DNA of 38,706 bases. Origin: Bacteroidota bacterium (lineage in GTDB: Bacteria; Bacteroidota; Bacteroidia; Chitinophagales; Chitinophagaceae). Below, piece by piece: positions 16,284-24,159 of the stretch. Position 1 is the stretch's first letter, and each line of letters begins with the position of its first letter. The stretch is from assembly GCA_023411775.1 (NCBI GenBank), contig JAEYOL010000026.1, forward strand, positions 1-38,706, read 5' to 3'. Made by a program: the position numbers and the translations under genes. The notes under the pieces were generated by a model. That model was not told where the DNA came from. It did no database searches and saw only the letters and a program-made list of their open reading frames with translations.

Positions 16284-17489
16284 CTAGACAGACAGAAGTT
16301 CGTGCACACCCTCCTTCATCCGATCAATATACCAGTCGACAAATTTTGCGACATCCAATTCTATCGGTGCATATGGACCAGGTTGGTACTGGCTCGATTC
16401 TACCCCTTTAAAATTATTTTCACACAACTCCCAGTCCTGTTCGCCAGTGATCCGCCAGAAATCGGTTAATCGATCCACCTGGTAATCGGTACCTTCTTTT
16501 GCATTTTTATCTACCAGCCAGGCCAGGTCTATTTGAGTCTGAGAAGGAGAAACTGCAGTTAGTCGCATCGTCCACATATAGTCACTTACAGCGTCCATCC
16601 AGAAATTGGGTAGCACCACAAGTCCCACCACACCGGCATCATAGTCGACATGATCACCCATCGGAATAGCTACGGCCTTTCCATCGAGACTATAGCTTTG
16701 TACACCCGGCCGCAGTGGATAGCGGACCGCAAAGTGAAAACTGTCTTTTTCAAAATTCACATTGTTGATGGCAAGACCTTTTTGCTGCCATCCCACCCGG
16801 CGTACCGCCAGTTCTTCATCCGCAGATTCACGCAGGTTGGCGCCGATCACGGCACTGCAATATTCAGGATGCGCCGGTCCGCAATGATAGCACTCCCTGA
16901 AATTCTCAGCTACCAGCTTCCAGTTGGTGCGGAGCGTATATCTTTTTGTAAAAGCTACTTTCGCCTCATCCACTTTATATGGCTTCAGGTAAGGAGAATA
17001 ATCTTTTAGTGTTTGCCTGAAATCCGGCGGGTTTCTGGCAAGCGAAATAAATATCAGGCCTTCTGCCACGCGAACATGCACCGGGTGCAAGCCAAATTGT
17101 GAGCGGTCAAAATCATCGGGCATTAACCTCGACTTCAACAGCGACCCGTCTTTATCATATACCCACTGGTGATAAGGGCAAATAAGTTTCGGCGTATTTC
17201 CTTTTTCTTCGAGACAAATGAGGGATCCGCGGTGGCGACATGTATTATAATGGGCATGCACTTCACCCTTATTTCCACGGATAATAATGATAGAATCCTT
17301 ATGTGCCTGGTAAGTAAAATAGTCACCCGCTTTCGGTATCTCGGCCGTGGTACCGGCAAACAACCAATATTTTTTCCAGATACTATCCCACTCCATTTCA
17401 AATACCTGCTGGTCAGTATAAAAAGCCTGCTCAAGGCTCCAGCCGGAACGATACCGCTCCAGCAATGAACCGATCTGGGTTGTCATCAT
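16284..17489 (-). CDS. Rieske-type ring-hydroxylating oxygenase, alpha subunit
   Basis: 401-aa oxygenase. The N-terminal Rieske [2Fe-2S] domain has C84-R-H86 and C104-P-Y-H107. The C-terminal catalytic domain has the mononuclear iron region NWKLVAENFRECYHCGPAHPEY with H202 and H207; the acidic third ligand probably lies in ITGEQDWELCENNF. Relatives include aromatic dioxygenases and the carnitine, choline or glycine-betaine oxygenases. The length and FRECYHC motif fit the quaternary-amine group about as well as the aromatic one, so I leave the substrate open. No ferredoxin or reductase gene is adjacent, so electron supply must come from elsewhere. Two ATGs in tandem could start it. Confidence 0.9.
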   Translation of the reverse strand: MMTTQIGSLLERYRSGWSLEQAFYTDQQVFEMEWDSIWKKYWLFAGTTAEIPKAGDYFTYQAHKDSIIIIRGNKGEVHAHYNTCRHRGSLICLEEKGNTPKLICPYHQWVYDKDGSLLKSRLMPDDFDRSQFGLHPVHVRVAEGLIFISLARNPPDFRQTLKDYSPYLKPYKVDEAKVAFTKRYTLRTNWKLVAENFRECYHCGPAHPEYCSAVIGANLRESADEELAVRRVGWQQKGLAINNVNFEKDSFHFAVRYPLRPGVQSYSLDGKAVAIPMGDHVDYDAGVVGLVVLPNFWMDAVSDYMWTMRLTAVSPSQTQIDLAWLVDKNAKEGTDYQVDRLTDFWRITGEQDWELCENNFKGVESSQYQPGPYAPIELDVAKFVDWYIDRMKEGVHELLSV

Positions 17490-17730
17490 ATCGCAAGTTT
17501 AAGTAACCTAAATTTACTGAATATTGACAAGAGTCACCCCGCTCAAAAAATGGGATAATTTGAACAGGTTTTAAATAGTTCGCCAGGCTTCCTTCTAAAA
17601 ATCACTTCCTGGCCTGATGTTTAATATAGGAGGATTACAATGTTGGCAAATTAAAAATTTATATCTGCCACTTATCAAGTAAACAGTTTTCATTCAAATC
17701 TTTTTCTGCGTTTTCGTTTGTTCAACTAGT

Positions 17731-17738
17731 TAAATTTG
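17731..17738 (+). promoter_or_regulatory. -7 box of the GNAT-like gene
   Basis: TAAATTTG matches TAnnTTTG exactly and ends 18 nt before the chosen ATG at 17757. The -33 element is not clear at the expected spacing. The 246-bp divergent gap to the Rieske gene holds nothing else I recognise. Confidence 0.5.
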
Positions 17739-17756
17739 TCTTTTCAATACCCGACT

Positions 17757-18953
17757 ATGCAATTAACCGAGGTAAGCACCAACCGTACGGAGAAGGATTT
17801 TTTGGACATCAATAAAATCATTAACAGCAGCAATCCCAATTATATCCAGCCTCTCGACAAGGATATAAAAGAAGTATTTGATAAGAAAAAAAATAAAGCA
17901 TTTCGCCATGGTGAAGCCATCCGCTGGATCTTAAAAGATGGTGAGGGCCGCCTGATCGGGCGTATTGCGGCATTTGTCAACAGGAAATACCGAAACAAAG
18001 GTGATGAAGGACCGGTTGGAGGTATTGGTTTTTTTGACTGTATCAATGACCAGGCCGCGGCGGACATGTTGTTTGATGTAGCCAAACACTGGCTCCTTCA
18101 AAAAGGCATGACGGCCATGGACGGCCCTATCAATTTTGGGGAACGAGACCGATGGTGGGGTTTACTTGTCCAGGGTTTTGAGCCGCCGGTGTACTGCCTC
18201 AACTTTAACCCTCCCTATTACCAGGAGCTTTTCGAGAATTATGGATTTAAAAATTATTTCAACCAGGTTTGCTTTGCATTAAAAGTTGGCAACAGGCTGC
18301 AGGAAAAATTTTATTCCCGTCACGCTGAATGTGCCAAAGACCCGGATCTGCACGCCGAACATATTCAACTGAACAAGCTGGAAAAATATGCGAAGGATTT
18401 TACCATCGTTTACAACAAAGCATGGGCTGGACACGGGGGGTTAAAACAAATGGATGAAAAAGTAGTATTGAAACTGTTCCGCTCCATGAAGCCGGTAATG
18501 GATGAACGGATCATCTGGTTTGTATACTATAAAGGAGAACCGATCGCACTTTGGCTCAACCTGCCCGATCTGAACCAGTGGTTTCGCCACCTGCATGGCA
18601 AATTCGGCCTGCTTAGTAAATTGAAATTTCTCTGGGTCAAAAAAACCAAACACTGCAACAAATTTGTAGGGCTGGTATTTGGTGTGGTACCCGAATGGCA
18701 GGGCAAGGGAATCGATAGCTACATGATCGTGGAAGGCGCCCGGGTTGTACAGGGCGTGACTATTCAGAATGGCATCTATTCCATTGGCAGACCGATATAC
18801 GAAGATTATGAAATGCAATGGATTGGCGAGTTCAATCCCAAAATGATCAATGTAGCGGAAAGCCTGGGCACTTACCGGAGCAGAATACTTACCACCTACA
18901 GGTATCTCTTCGACCAGACCAAACCCTTCCAACCTCACCCGATCCTGAACTAA
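17757..18953 (+). CDS. GNAT-fold acyltransferase-like protein, unknown substrate
   Basis: About 398-aa cytoplasmic protein of a conserved Bacteroidota type. The N-terminal half has an N-acyltransferase-like core: IRWILKDGEGRLIGRIAAFVNRKYRN, then VGGIGFFDCINDQAAADMLFDVAKHWLLQKG and MDGPINFGERDRWWGLLVQGF. A second lobe contains LVFGVVPEWQGKGIDSYMIVEG, where QGKGI is a plausible acetyl-CoA loop. The start at ATG 17757 is preferred over an in-frame TTG at 17736, because that TTG overlaps the -7 box. The role is unknown; it lies 93 bp upstream of dnaX but the latter has its own -7 box. Confidence 0.75.
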   Translation: MQLTEVSTNRTEKDFLDINKIINSSNPNYIQPLDKDIKEVFDKKKNKAFRHGEAIRWILKDGEGRLIGRIAAFVNRKYRNKGDEGPVGGIGFFDCINDQAAADMLFDVAKHWLLQKGMTAMDGPINFGERDRWWGLLVQGFEPPVYCLNFNPPYYQELFENYGFKNYFNQVCFALKVGNRLQEKFYSRHAECAKDPDLHAEHIQLNKLEKYAKDFTIVYNKAWAGHGGLKQMDEKVVLKLFRSMKPVMDERIIWFVYYKGEPIALWLNLPDLNQWFRHLHGKFGLLSKLKFLWVKKTKHCNKFVGLVFGVVPEWQGKGIDSYMIVEGARVVQGVTIQNGIYSIGRPIYEDYEMQWIGEFNPKMINVAESLGTYRSRILTTYRYLFDQTKPFQPHPILN

Positions 18954-19021
18954 TATCGGTCGCGGTTGTTTTGAACGATAGAACCGTGGAAAACTCTTAT
19001 TTTTCAAAAAACCCGATCACT

Positions 19022-19029
19022 TACATTTG
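19022..19029 (+). promoter_or_regulatory. -7 box of dnaX
   Basis: TACATTTG matches TAnnTTTG and ends 17 nt before the dnaX ATG. At the -33 distance there is only a T-rich run (about 18999-19004), so the upstream element is weak. Confidence 0.45.
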
Positions 19030-19046
19030 CACAAGAGGTAAAACCT

Positions 19047-20882
19047 ATGGATCGTTTTATTGTATCAGCAAGAAAATACAGGCCGCAGCTGTTTGACACC
19101 GTTGTCGGGCAATCACATATCACTACCACATTAAAAAACGCAATCAGGCATAACCAACTGGCTCACGCGTTTTTGTTTTGTGGCCCAAGAGGTGTGGGAA
19201 AGACAACCTGCGCCCGTATCCTCGCCAAAACGATCAATTGTGAAAACCAGACCAAAGATGGCGAAGCCTGTAATACCTGCCATTCCTGTGTTTCGTTCAA
19301 CGAAGGCACTTCGATGAACATCCATGAACTGGATGCCGCCAGCAATAACTCGGTGGATGATATCAGGACCCTGGTGGAGCAGGTAAGATTTGCTCCCCAG
19401 GCCGGGAAATACAAAGTGTATATCATAGATGAGGTACACATGCTCAGTTCTTCGGCCTTCAACGCATTCCTGAAAACCCTCGAAGAACCACCTTCGTATG
19501 CCATCTTTATCCTGGCTACAACGGAAAAGCACAAGATCCTCCCTACCATCCTTTCCCGATGCCAGATCTTCGACTTCAAACGGATCACCACCAATGATAC
19601 CGTAGAACACCTGCAGGAGATCTGCGATAAAGAAGAGATCAGGGCTGAAAAAGCAGCGCTCCAGGTTATTGCACAGAAAAGCGAGGGATGTATGCGCGAC
19701 GCGCTCAGCATCATGGACAAGATCGTCAGCTTTACAAATGGGGAACTGACTTATACCAATACGCTCGAACACCTCAACATACTCGACGCCGATTATTATT
19801 TCAGGCTGCTGGAATGCATGCTGGCCCAGGATCTTTCCGGCGCCATGCTGCTATACGATGATATCAACCGCAAGGGATTCGAAGGAGACCAGGTATTGAA
19901 TGGGTTTGCTGAATTCATCCGTAACCTGCTTGTTTGTAAAGACGCGAAAGCAGCAGTACTGCTGGAAGCGGTTGAAAGTTTTAAGGACAGGTATGCCGAG
20001 ACCGCACGAAATATCCCAACAGCTATGCTGATCAGCACGCTGAACATCCTGAATGAAGCTGAGATCAATTATAAATCGGCCCGCAACAAACGTCTTCATG
20101 TAGAATTGGTGCTGATCAGGCTTTGTTATCTTGGACAGGCACTGCAGCTAAGCTCCGATGCAACGGGGTTGAGTAAAAAAAAACTGGTTGAAGCAATAAA
20201 ACCTGTTTCTTTCAGGCAGATCACTCCGCTCGAATTAAATAATATAAAACCCGCTGAGGGAATTACCACGGGAAAAACCGCAAAACCGAAACCCACGCGG
20301 CCTGTCCAGGAGGGAAAGCTGATCATCGAGACTGCCCCGCTTTCAAAAACTAAACAGGTTGAAACGCCAACAGTTTCTGGCGCTCCGATCGACACCAGGA
20401 CACCTCCAACCACTGCCATTTCCACAGGAAAAAAGCTTTCAGCGCTGAATAAGATCCGGCAGAAATACCAGGACAACGGCGCGAATACTGCTATGGTAGT
20501 CAACGAGCCACTTGAGCTGTCGAAATTGCAAAATGCCTGGTCGGCTTATATCCTGAAATTAAAGGAAGAGAAAAATCCGGCTGCACAGTCTTTTGACAGG
20601 GCCGAACTACAGATCAACGATGAAAACTCTTTTGTCACGATCGCTACCAATAATATCGAACAAAAGTTTATCGAACAGGAGCGCAACGGGTTATTTTCAT
20701 TTTTGCAGCGTGAGTTAAACAATCGTGCTTTACAATTTACAGTTCTCGTTACCGACAATCCTGTGGATGAGAACAGAACAGAGGCTCCGCTTTCATCAAG
20801 AGAACAGTTTTTAAAAATGGCGGAGCAATACCCACTACTCGTGGAATTAAAAGAGCGTCTCAAACTCGACCTCGACTACTAG
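19047..20882 (+). CDS. dnaX: DNA polymerase III subunit gamma/tau
   Basis: 611-aa clamp-loader ATPase that opens and loads the sliding clamp at the replication fork. Motifs are Walker A G46-PRGVGK52-T53, four zinc-binding cysteines C65, C75, C78, C81, Walker B IIDEVHML (126-133), sensor 1 ATTEKHKILPTI and the SRC arginine finger at 170-172. The AAA+ part and collar end near residue 370. Then comes a Pro/Thr-rich linker and a ~120-aa C-terminal domain (WSAYILKLKEEKNPAAQSF and following) typical of tau-like tails in Bacteroidota. A run of nine A (20175-20183, codons Lys377-379) lies exactly where the collar ends. aceF follows after 53 bp. Confidence 0.97.
   Translation: MDRFIVSARKYRPQLFDTVVGQSHITTTLKNAIRHNQLAHAFLFCGPRGVGKTTCARILAKTINCENQTKDGEACNTCHSCVSFNEGTSMNIHELDAASNNSVDDIRTLVEQVRFAPQAGKYKVYIIDEVHMLSSSAFNAFLKTLEEPPSYAIFILATTEKHKILPTILSRCQIFDFKRITTNDTVEHLQEICDKEEIRAEKAALQVIAQKSEGCMRDALSIMDKIVSFTNGELTYTNTLEHLNILDADYYFRLLECMLAQDLSGAMLLYDDINRKGFEGDQVLNGFAEFIRNLLVCKDAKAAVLLEAVESFKDRYAETARNIPTAMLISTLNILNEAEINYKSARNKRLHVELVLIRLCYLGQALQLSSDATGLSKKKLVEAIKPVSFRQITPLELNNIKPAEGITTGKTAKPKPTRPVQEGKLIIETAPLSKTKQVETPTVSGAPIDTRTPPTTAISTGKKLSALNKIRQKYQDNGANTAMVVNEPLELSKLQNAWSAYILKLKEEKNPAAQSFDRAELQINDENSFVTIATNNIEQKFIEQERNGLFSFLQRELNNRALQFTVLVTDNPVDENRTEAPLSSREQFLKMAEQYPLLVELKERLKLDLDY
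20175..20183 (+). other. A9 run in dnaX, candidate slippage site
   Basis: Nine A residues span three in-frame AAA codons (377-379) at the end of the clamp-loader core. Moving to the -1 frame gives Thr-Gly-stop (TGA 20189-20191; 381-aa product). Moving to the +1 frame gives Asn-Trp-Leu-Lys-Gln-stop (TAA 20197-20199; 383-aa product). Both would be short gamma-like subunits. Comparable A-runs in dnaX cause RNA polymerase slippage in Thermus and ribosomal frameshifting in E. coli. No strong downstream stem-loop was seen; only a weak CCTG/CAGG stem follows. Confidence 0.5.
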
Positions 20883-20935
20883 CAGGGTCATTCATTCATC
20901 ATTTTACCTTAATTTCGGCCAAAATTTAAAGCTAC

Positions 20936-22594
20936 ATGGCTGAAGTGATATTGATGCCCCGCCTGAGTGACACAATGACCGAAGGTGTGATCGCTGCCTG
21001 GCATAAAAAAGTGGGTGATACGGTTAAAAAAGGCGACCTGCTGGCCGAAGTGGAAACCGACAAGGCCACCATGGAACTGGAAAGCTATAAAGATGGCACC
21101 CTCCTTCATGTTGGTGGCGACAAGGGTAGCAAATTGCAGGTGAACGACCTGCTGGCAATCATCGGTACAAAAGGAGAGGATATTTCAGCACTTATCTCTG
21201 GCGGCGGCGCTGATGCTGCGAAAGCAGAGAAAAAAGAAGAGCCAAAGAAACAGGAATCCAAACAAACAGCTCCGGAAGCATCGAAGTCTGCGTCGAACGG
21301 AAAATCTGGCGCTCCCAAAATAGATATTTCAAAAATGGAGGAAGTCGTGCTCATGCCGCGCCTCAGTGATACCATGACGGAAGGCGTAATAGCCAGCTGG
21401 CTAAAAAATGTGGGTGATACGGTAAAAAAAGGTGATGTGCTGGCTGAAATCGAAACAGACAAAGCCACCATGGAACTGGAAAGCTATAAGAACGGAAAAT
21501 TATTGTACCAGGGAGCAAAGCAGGGCGAAAAGATCGCCGTCAATGATCTGCTCTGCATCATCGGAGAGGAAGGCAAAGTAGACGTGGATGCAGTAGTAGC
21601 CGCAGCCAAAGGCGGTGGCGCAACAGCTGAAGCGCCAAAACAGGAAGCAAAGAAAGAAGCAGATACTTCAGCACCAGCTGCAGAAGCGCAGGCAACGGCC
21701 GAAGCTGCCTCCACCGGCGCGAATGGGCGGATAAAAGCCTCACCACTCGCTAAAAAACTGGCTTCTGAAAAAGGTATAGATCTTAGCAAAGTGAGTGGCA
21801 CCGGCGATGGTGGAAGAATTGTAAAATCCGATATCGACAATTACAAACCTTCAGCCCAACCTGCAGCGGCGGCGAGTACAGCCACCCAGGCACCGGCAGC
21901 GCCTGCCGGCCAGGTGAGCTTTGAAGAAGTGCCCGTTTCGCAAATGCGTAAAGTGATCGCCAAACGTCTTGGCGAAAGTAAATTCTCCGCACCGCATTTC
22001 TATCTCACCATGGCGATCGATATGGACGCGGCAGTGGCCAGCCGCGCCAAGCTCAATGAGGTCAGCAGTGTCAAGATCTCTTTCAACGACATGGTATTGA
22101 AAGCATGCGCGGTGGCACTCAAACAACACCCTAAAGTAAACAGTAGCTGGCTGGGCGATAAGATCCGCATCAATCACCATGTAAATATAGGTGTGGCTGT
22201 GGCGGTTGAAGAAGGTCTGCTGGTTCCCGTTGTTCGTTTTGCCGATACTAAATCACTTTCACAGATCGCAGTGGAAGTAAAAGAATTTGCGCAAAAAGCA
22301 AAAGATAAAAAACTGCAGCCTGCTGACTGGGAAGGAAATACTTTTACGATCTCCAACCTCGGTATGTTTGGCATTGATGAATTCACCGCCATTATCAATC
22401 CCCCGGATGCCTGTATCCTCGCTATCGGTGGTATCAGCCAGGTACCTGTAGTGAAAAATGGTGCTGTGGTGCCGGGCAATGTTATGAAAGTAACCCTGAG
22501 CTGCGACCACCGCGTGGTGGATGGCGCAACGGGTTCCGCATTCCTGCAAACGCTCAAGAGCCTGCTGGAAGAACCTTTGAGAATGCTTATTTAA
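20936..22594 (+). CDS. aceF: Pyruvate dehydrogenase E2, dihydrolipoamide acetyltransferase
   Basis: 552-aa core subunit of the pyruvate dehydrogenase complex, transferring acetyl groups from lipoamide to CoA. Two lipoyl domains are visible (about 1-78 and 135-212), each with ETDKATMELES and lipoyl-lysines K43 and K176. Ala/Pro/Lys-rich flexible linkers separate them. About 262-303 form the E3/E1-binding domain (IKASPLAKKLASEKGIDLSKVSGTG). About 328-552 are the catalytic domain with DHRVVDG (H525, D529) and an FTISNLGMFGIDEFTAIINPP stretch. E1 and E3 genes are not next to it. The lipoyl repeats are similar in DNA as well, 399 bp apart. A clear terminator follows. Confidence 0.95.
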   Translation: MAEVILMPRLSDTMTEGVIAAWHKKVGDTVKKGDLLAEVETDKATMELESYKDGTLLHVGGDKGSKLQVNDLLAIIGTKGEDISALISGGGADAAKAEKKEEPKKQESKQTAPEASKSASNGKSGAPKIDISKMEEVVLMPRLSDTMTEGVIASWLKNVGDTVKKGDVLAEIETDKATMELESYKNGKLLYQGAKQGEKIAVNDLLCIIGEEGKVDVDAVVAAAKGGGATAEAPKQEAKKEADTSAPAAEAQATAEAASTGANGRIKASPLAKKLASEKGIDLSKVSGTGDGGRIVKSDIDNYKPSAQPAAAASTATQAPAAPAGQVSFEEVPVSQMRKVIAKRLGESKFSAPHFYLTMAIDMDAAVASRAKLNEVSSVKISFNDMVLKACAVALKQHPKVNSSWLGDKIRINHHVNIGVAVAVEEGLLVPVVRFADTKSLSQIAVEVKEFAQKAKDKKLQPADWEGNTFTISNLGMFGIDEFTAIINPPDACILAIGGISQVPVVKNGAVVPGNVMKVTLSCDHRVVDGATGSAFLQTLKSLLEEPLRMLI

Positions 22595-22616
22595 TTGATT
22601 ATATCTTATTCATAAG

Positions 22617-22649
22617 ATCCTGTCCGGCTCCGGGCAGGATTTTTTTTTT
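22617..22649 (+). terminator. Intrinsic terminator after aceF
   Basis: ATCCTGTCCGG (22617-22627) and CCGGGCAGGAT (22630-22640) form an 11-bp stem with one G-U pair (the innermost pairs probably open to make the loop), followed by ten T (22640-22649). Confidence 0.9.
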
Positions 22650-22705
22650 GCGTTGTGTAATCTGCCGGGCATTTTCATCTTCTTATTACAACAAACAGTA
22701 AGACC

Positions 22706-23431
22706 ATGAATATGAAAAAGTATCTCCTATTTTTTGCATTTGTTACAATTTCTATAATGACGAGTGCCCAGTATCCCCAAATGCCGGAAGAAAAACCCAA
22801 TATCGAAGTTACAGGCAGCGCTGAAATGGAAGTAGAACCCGATGAGATCTTTGTCAATATTGTATTAAAGGAAAAGAATAAAGGCGGCGACCGCGGAAAG
22901 ATTGAAGTTCAGGAAGACCAGTTACTTCAAAAACTAAAGCAGAACGGCTTTGATCTTACTAACCTCAGCCTGTCAGGTGTCGATGGCGAACTACAACACC
23001 GCATCTTGAGAAAAAACAAAGTGATAACCGAAAAAAAGCTGTTGATGAAATTGAAAAATGCCGGTGAGGTAAACAAATTTTTCCAGATACTGGATGACCT
23101 GGAGATCGAAGACGCCGGTATTGCACGTACCGCTCATTCTAAACTGGAACAATTCAGGAAAGAAGTGAAGGTCAATGCAATGAAAGCCGCAAAAGACAAA
23201 GCAACTTATCTTTTGGAGTCGATCGGAGAGCAAGCCGGTAAACCCCTGGTGGTACGGGAACAGCAACAAACCTATCCTTCGAATATTTATGGAGCGTCAA
23301 ATCTTGCCTTACAGGAGGTTGTTGTAACGGGTTACGGTACCAACCAGGCTGCAAAAGGCCTTGAAGGACAGCTTGGATTTACAAAAATTAAGATACGTTC
23401 CGAGATATATGCAAAATTTGAAATAAAATAA
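22706..23431 (+). CDS. SIMPL domain (DUF541) exported protein with a TonB-receptor-like motif
   Basis: 241-aa protein with signal peptide (KKYLLFFAFVTISIMTSAQ). The SIMPL/DUF541 pattern is seen in PNIEVTGSAEMEVEPDEIFVNIVL (about 31-54) and VNAMKAAKDKATYLLESIGEQAGKPLVV (about 156-183). It is likely periplasmic or envelope-bound; SIMPL proteins are linked to envelope stress but their biochemistry is unclear. Unusual is LQEVVVTGYGT (202-212), nearly the EVVVTGYGT signature of SusC/RagA-type TonB-dependent receptor plugs, inserted before the last SIMPL strand. No SusC gene is nearby. It is a single gene between two terminators. Confidence 0.85.
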   Translation: MNMKKYLLFFAFVTISIMTSAQYPQMPEEKPNIEVTGSAEMEVEPDEIFVNIVLKEKNKGGDRGKIEVQEDQLLQKLKQNGFDLTNLSLSGVDGELQHRILRKNKVITEKKLLMKLKNAGEVNKFFQILDDLEIEDAGIARTAHSKLEQFRKEVKVNAMKAAKDKATYLLESIGEQAGKPLVVREQQQTYPSNIYGASNLALQEVVVTGYGTNQAAKGLEGQLGFTKIKIRSEIYAKFEIK

Positions 23432-23494
23432 AACAGAAAGTAAAATAAGAGCTGGAAAAGCCGGTTTCCTTCCTTCAACAAACTACAAAAAAAC

Positions 23495-23521
23495 ATCCCG
23501 CCAAACGGCGGGATTTCTTAT
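23495..23521 (+). terminator. Intrinsic terminator after the SIMPL gene
   Basis: ATCCCGCC (23495-23502) and GGCGGGAT (23507-23514) form a perfect GC-rich 8-bp stem with an AAAC loop, followed by a T-rich tail (TTTCTTAT, with an A-run upstream). Confidence 0.8.
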
Positions 23522-23539
23522 ATTCGGTATTCACCGAAT
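23522..23539. promoter_or_regulatory. Short perfect inverted repeat just before the NfeD-like gene
   Basis: ATTCGGT (23522-23528) and ACCGAAT (23533-23539) pair across ATTC, ending 9 nt before the ATG at 23549 and directly after the terminator stem. It could be an operator or an mRNA 5'-end hairpin near the ribosome-binding region. No promoter box is visible between terminator and ATG. Confidence 0.4.
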
Positions 23540-23548
23540 CAACCAAAA

Positions 23549-24142
23549 ATGACACTGCTCGATATTTCCACCTGGTGGCAGGGGATGGCCTTTTTTGAGA
23601 AAATTTTCTGGGTCATTGCCATCATATTTTCAACAATGTTTCTTATCCAGGCTATACTTTCTTTTACAGCCGGGGATGGCGATGCAGCCATGGGTGATGC
23701 CGATGCTTCCATCGCTGGTGATGACGGCGCAGGTCCCGGGTTTTTCACCATCAAAAACCTGATCGCATTCTTCACCATTTTTGGTTGGACAGGCATCGCC
23801 TTCATCAAGGGTGGTATGAACCAGGCCATCACAATAGGCGCTGCTTTTATTGCCGGCACCCTGATGGTGGTGATGATGATGTTCCTGTTTCGCAGCATGA
23901 GCCGGTTAAAACATAGCGGCACACTTGAAATTTCAAATGCGTTAAATAAAATTGGAGAGACTTACCTTGTCATACCGGCCCAAAGAAACGGTTATGGCAA
24001 GGTGCATATCAAAGTACAGGGATCCTTACAGGAATTGCAGGCAATCACTGATGATGAGAACCCGATTCCGACAGGCAAGCTTGTTAAAGTGGTAGAGATC
24101 CTCAACAACAATATCCTGATCGTTTCCTCCAATCTTACCTAA
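23549..24142 (+). CDS. NfeD/YuaF-like membrane protein, flotillin partner
   Basis: 197-aa membrane protein. Hydrophobic segments lie near 19-41, 64-84 and 90-112. Between the first two is a small, acidic, glycine/alanine-rich loop (GDGDAAMGDADASIAGDDGAG). Residues about 120-197 form a soluble beta-rich, probable OB-fold domain (GETYLVIPAQRNGYGKVHIKVQG, then GKLVKVVEILNNNILIVS). NfeD-type proteins of this layout are usually encoded next to flotillins and act with them in membrane microdomains; here the flotillin gene begins 17 nt later. The family call rests on architecture plus this neighbour. Confidence 0.82.
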   Translation: MTLLDISTWWQGMAFFEKIFWVIAIIFSTMFLIQAILSFTAGDGDAAMGDADASIAGDDGAGPGFFTIKNLIAFFTIFGWTGIAFIKGGMNQAITIGAAFIAGTLMVVMMMFLFRSMSRLKHSGTLEISNALNKIGETYLVIPAQRNGYGKVHIKVQGSLQELQAITDDENPIPTGKLVKVVEILNNNILIVSSNLT

Positions 24143-24159
24143 TATTTTAAAACAGACAC

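Noticed and set aside
17736..17756. TTG start of the GNAT-like gene (and similar TTG starts at 29079, 34408 and, on the minus strand, 31509)
   Set aside because: At 17736 and 34408 the TTG is part of a TAnnTTTG promoter box; in all four a nearby ATG gives a normal N terminus.
20936..21530. Duplicated stretches in aceF as an assembly error
   Set aside because: Two lipoyl domains are normal for E2 proteins and the copies differ at many codons and in linkers.
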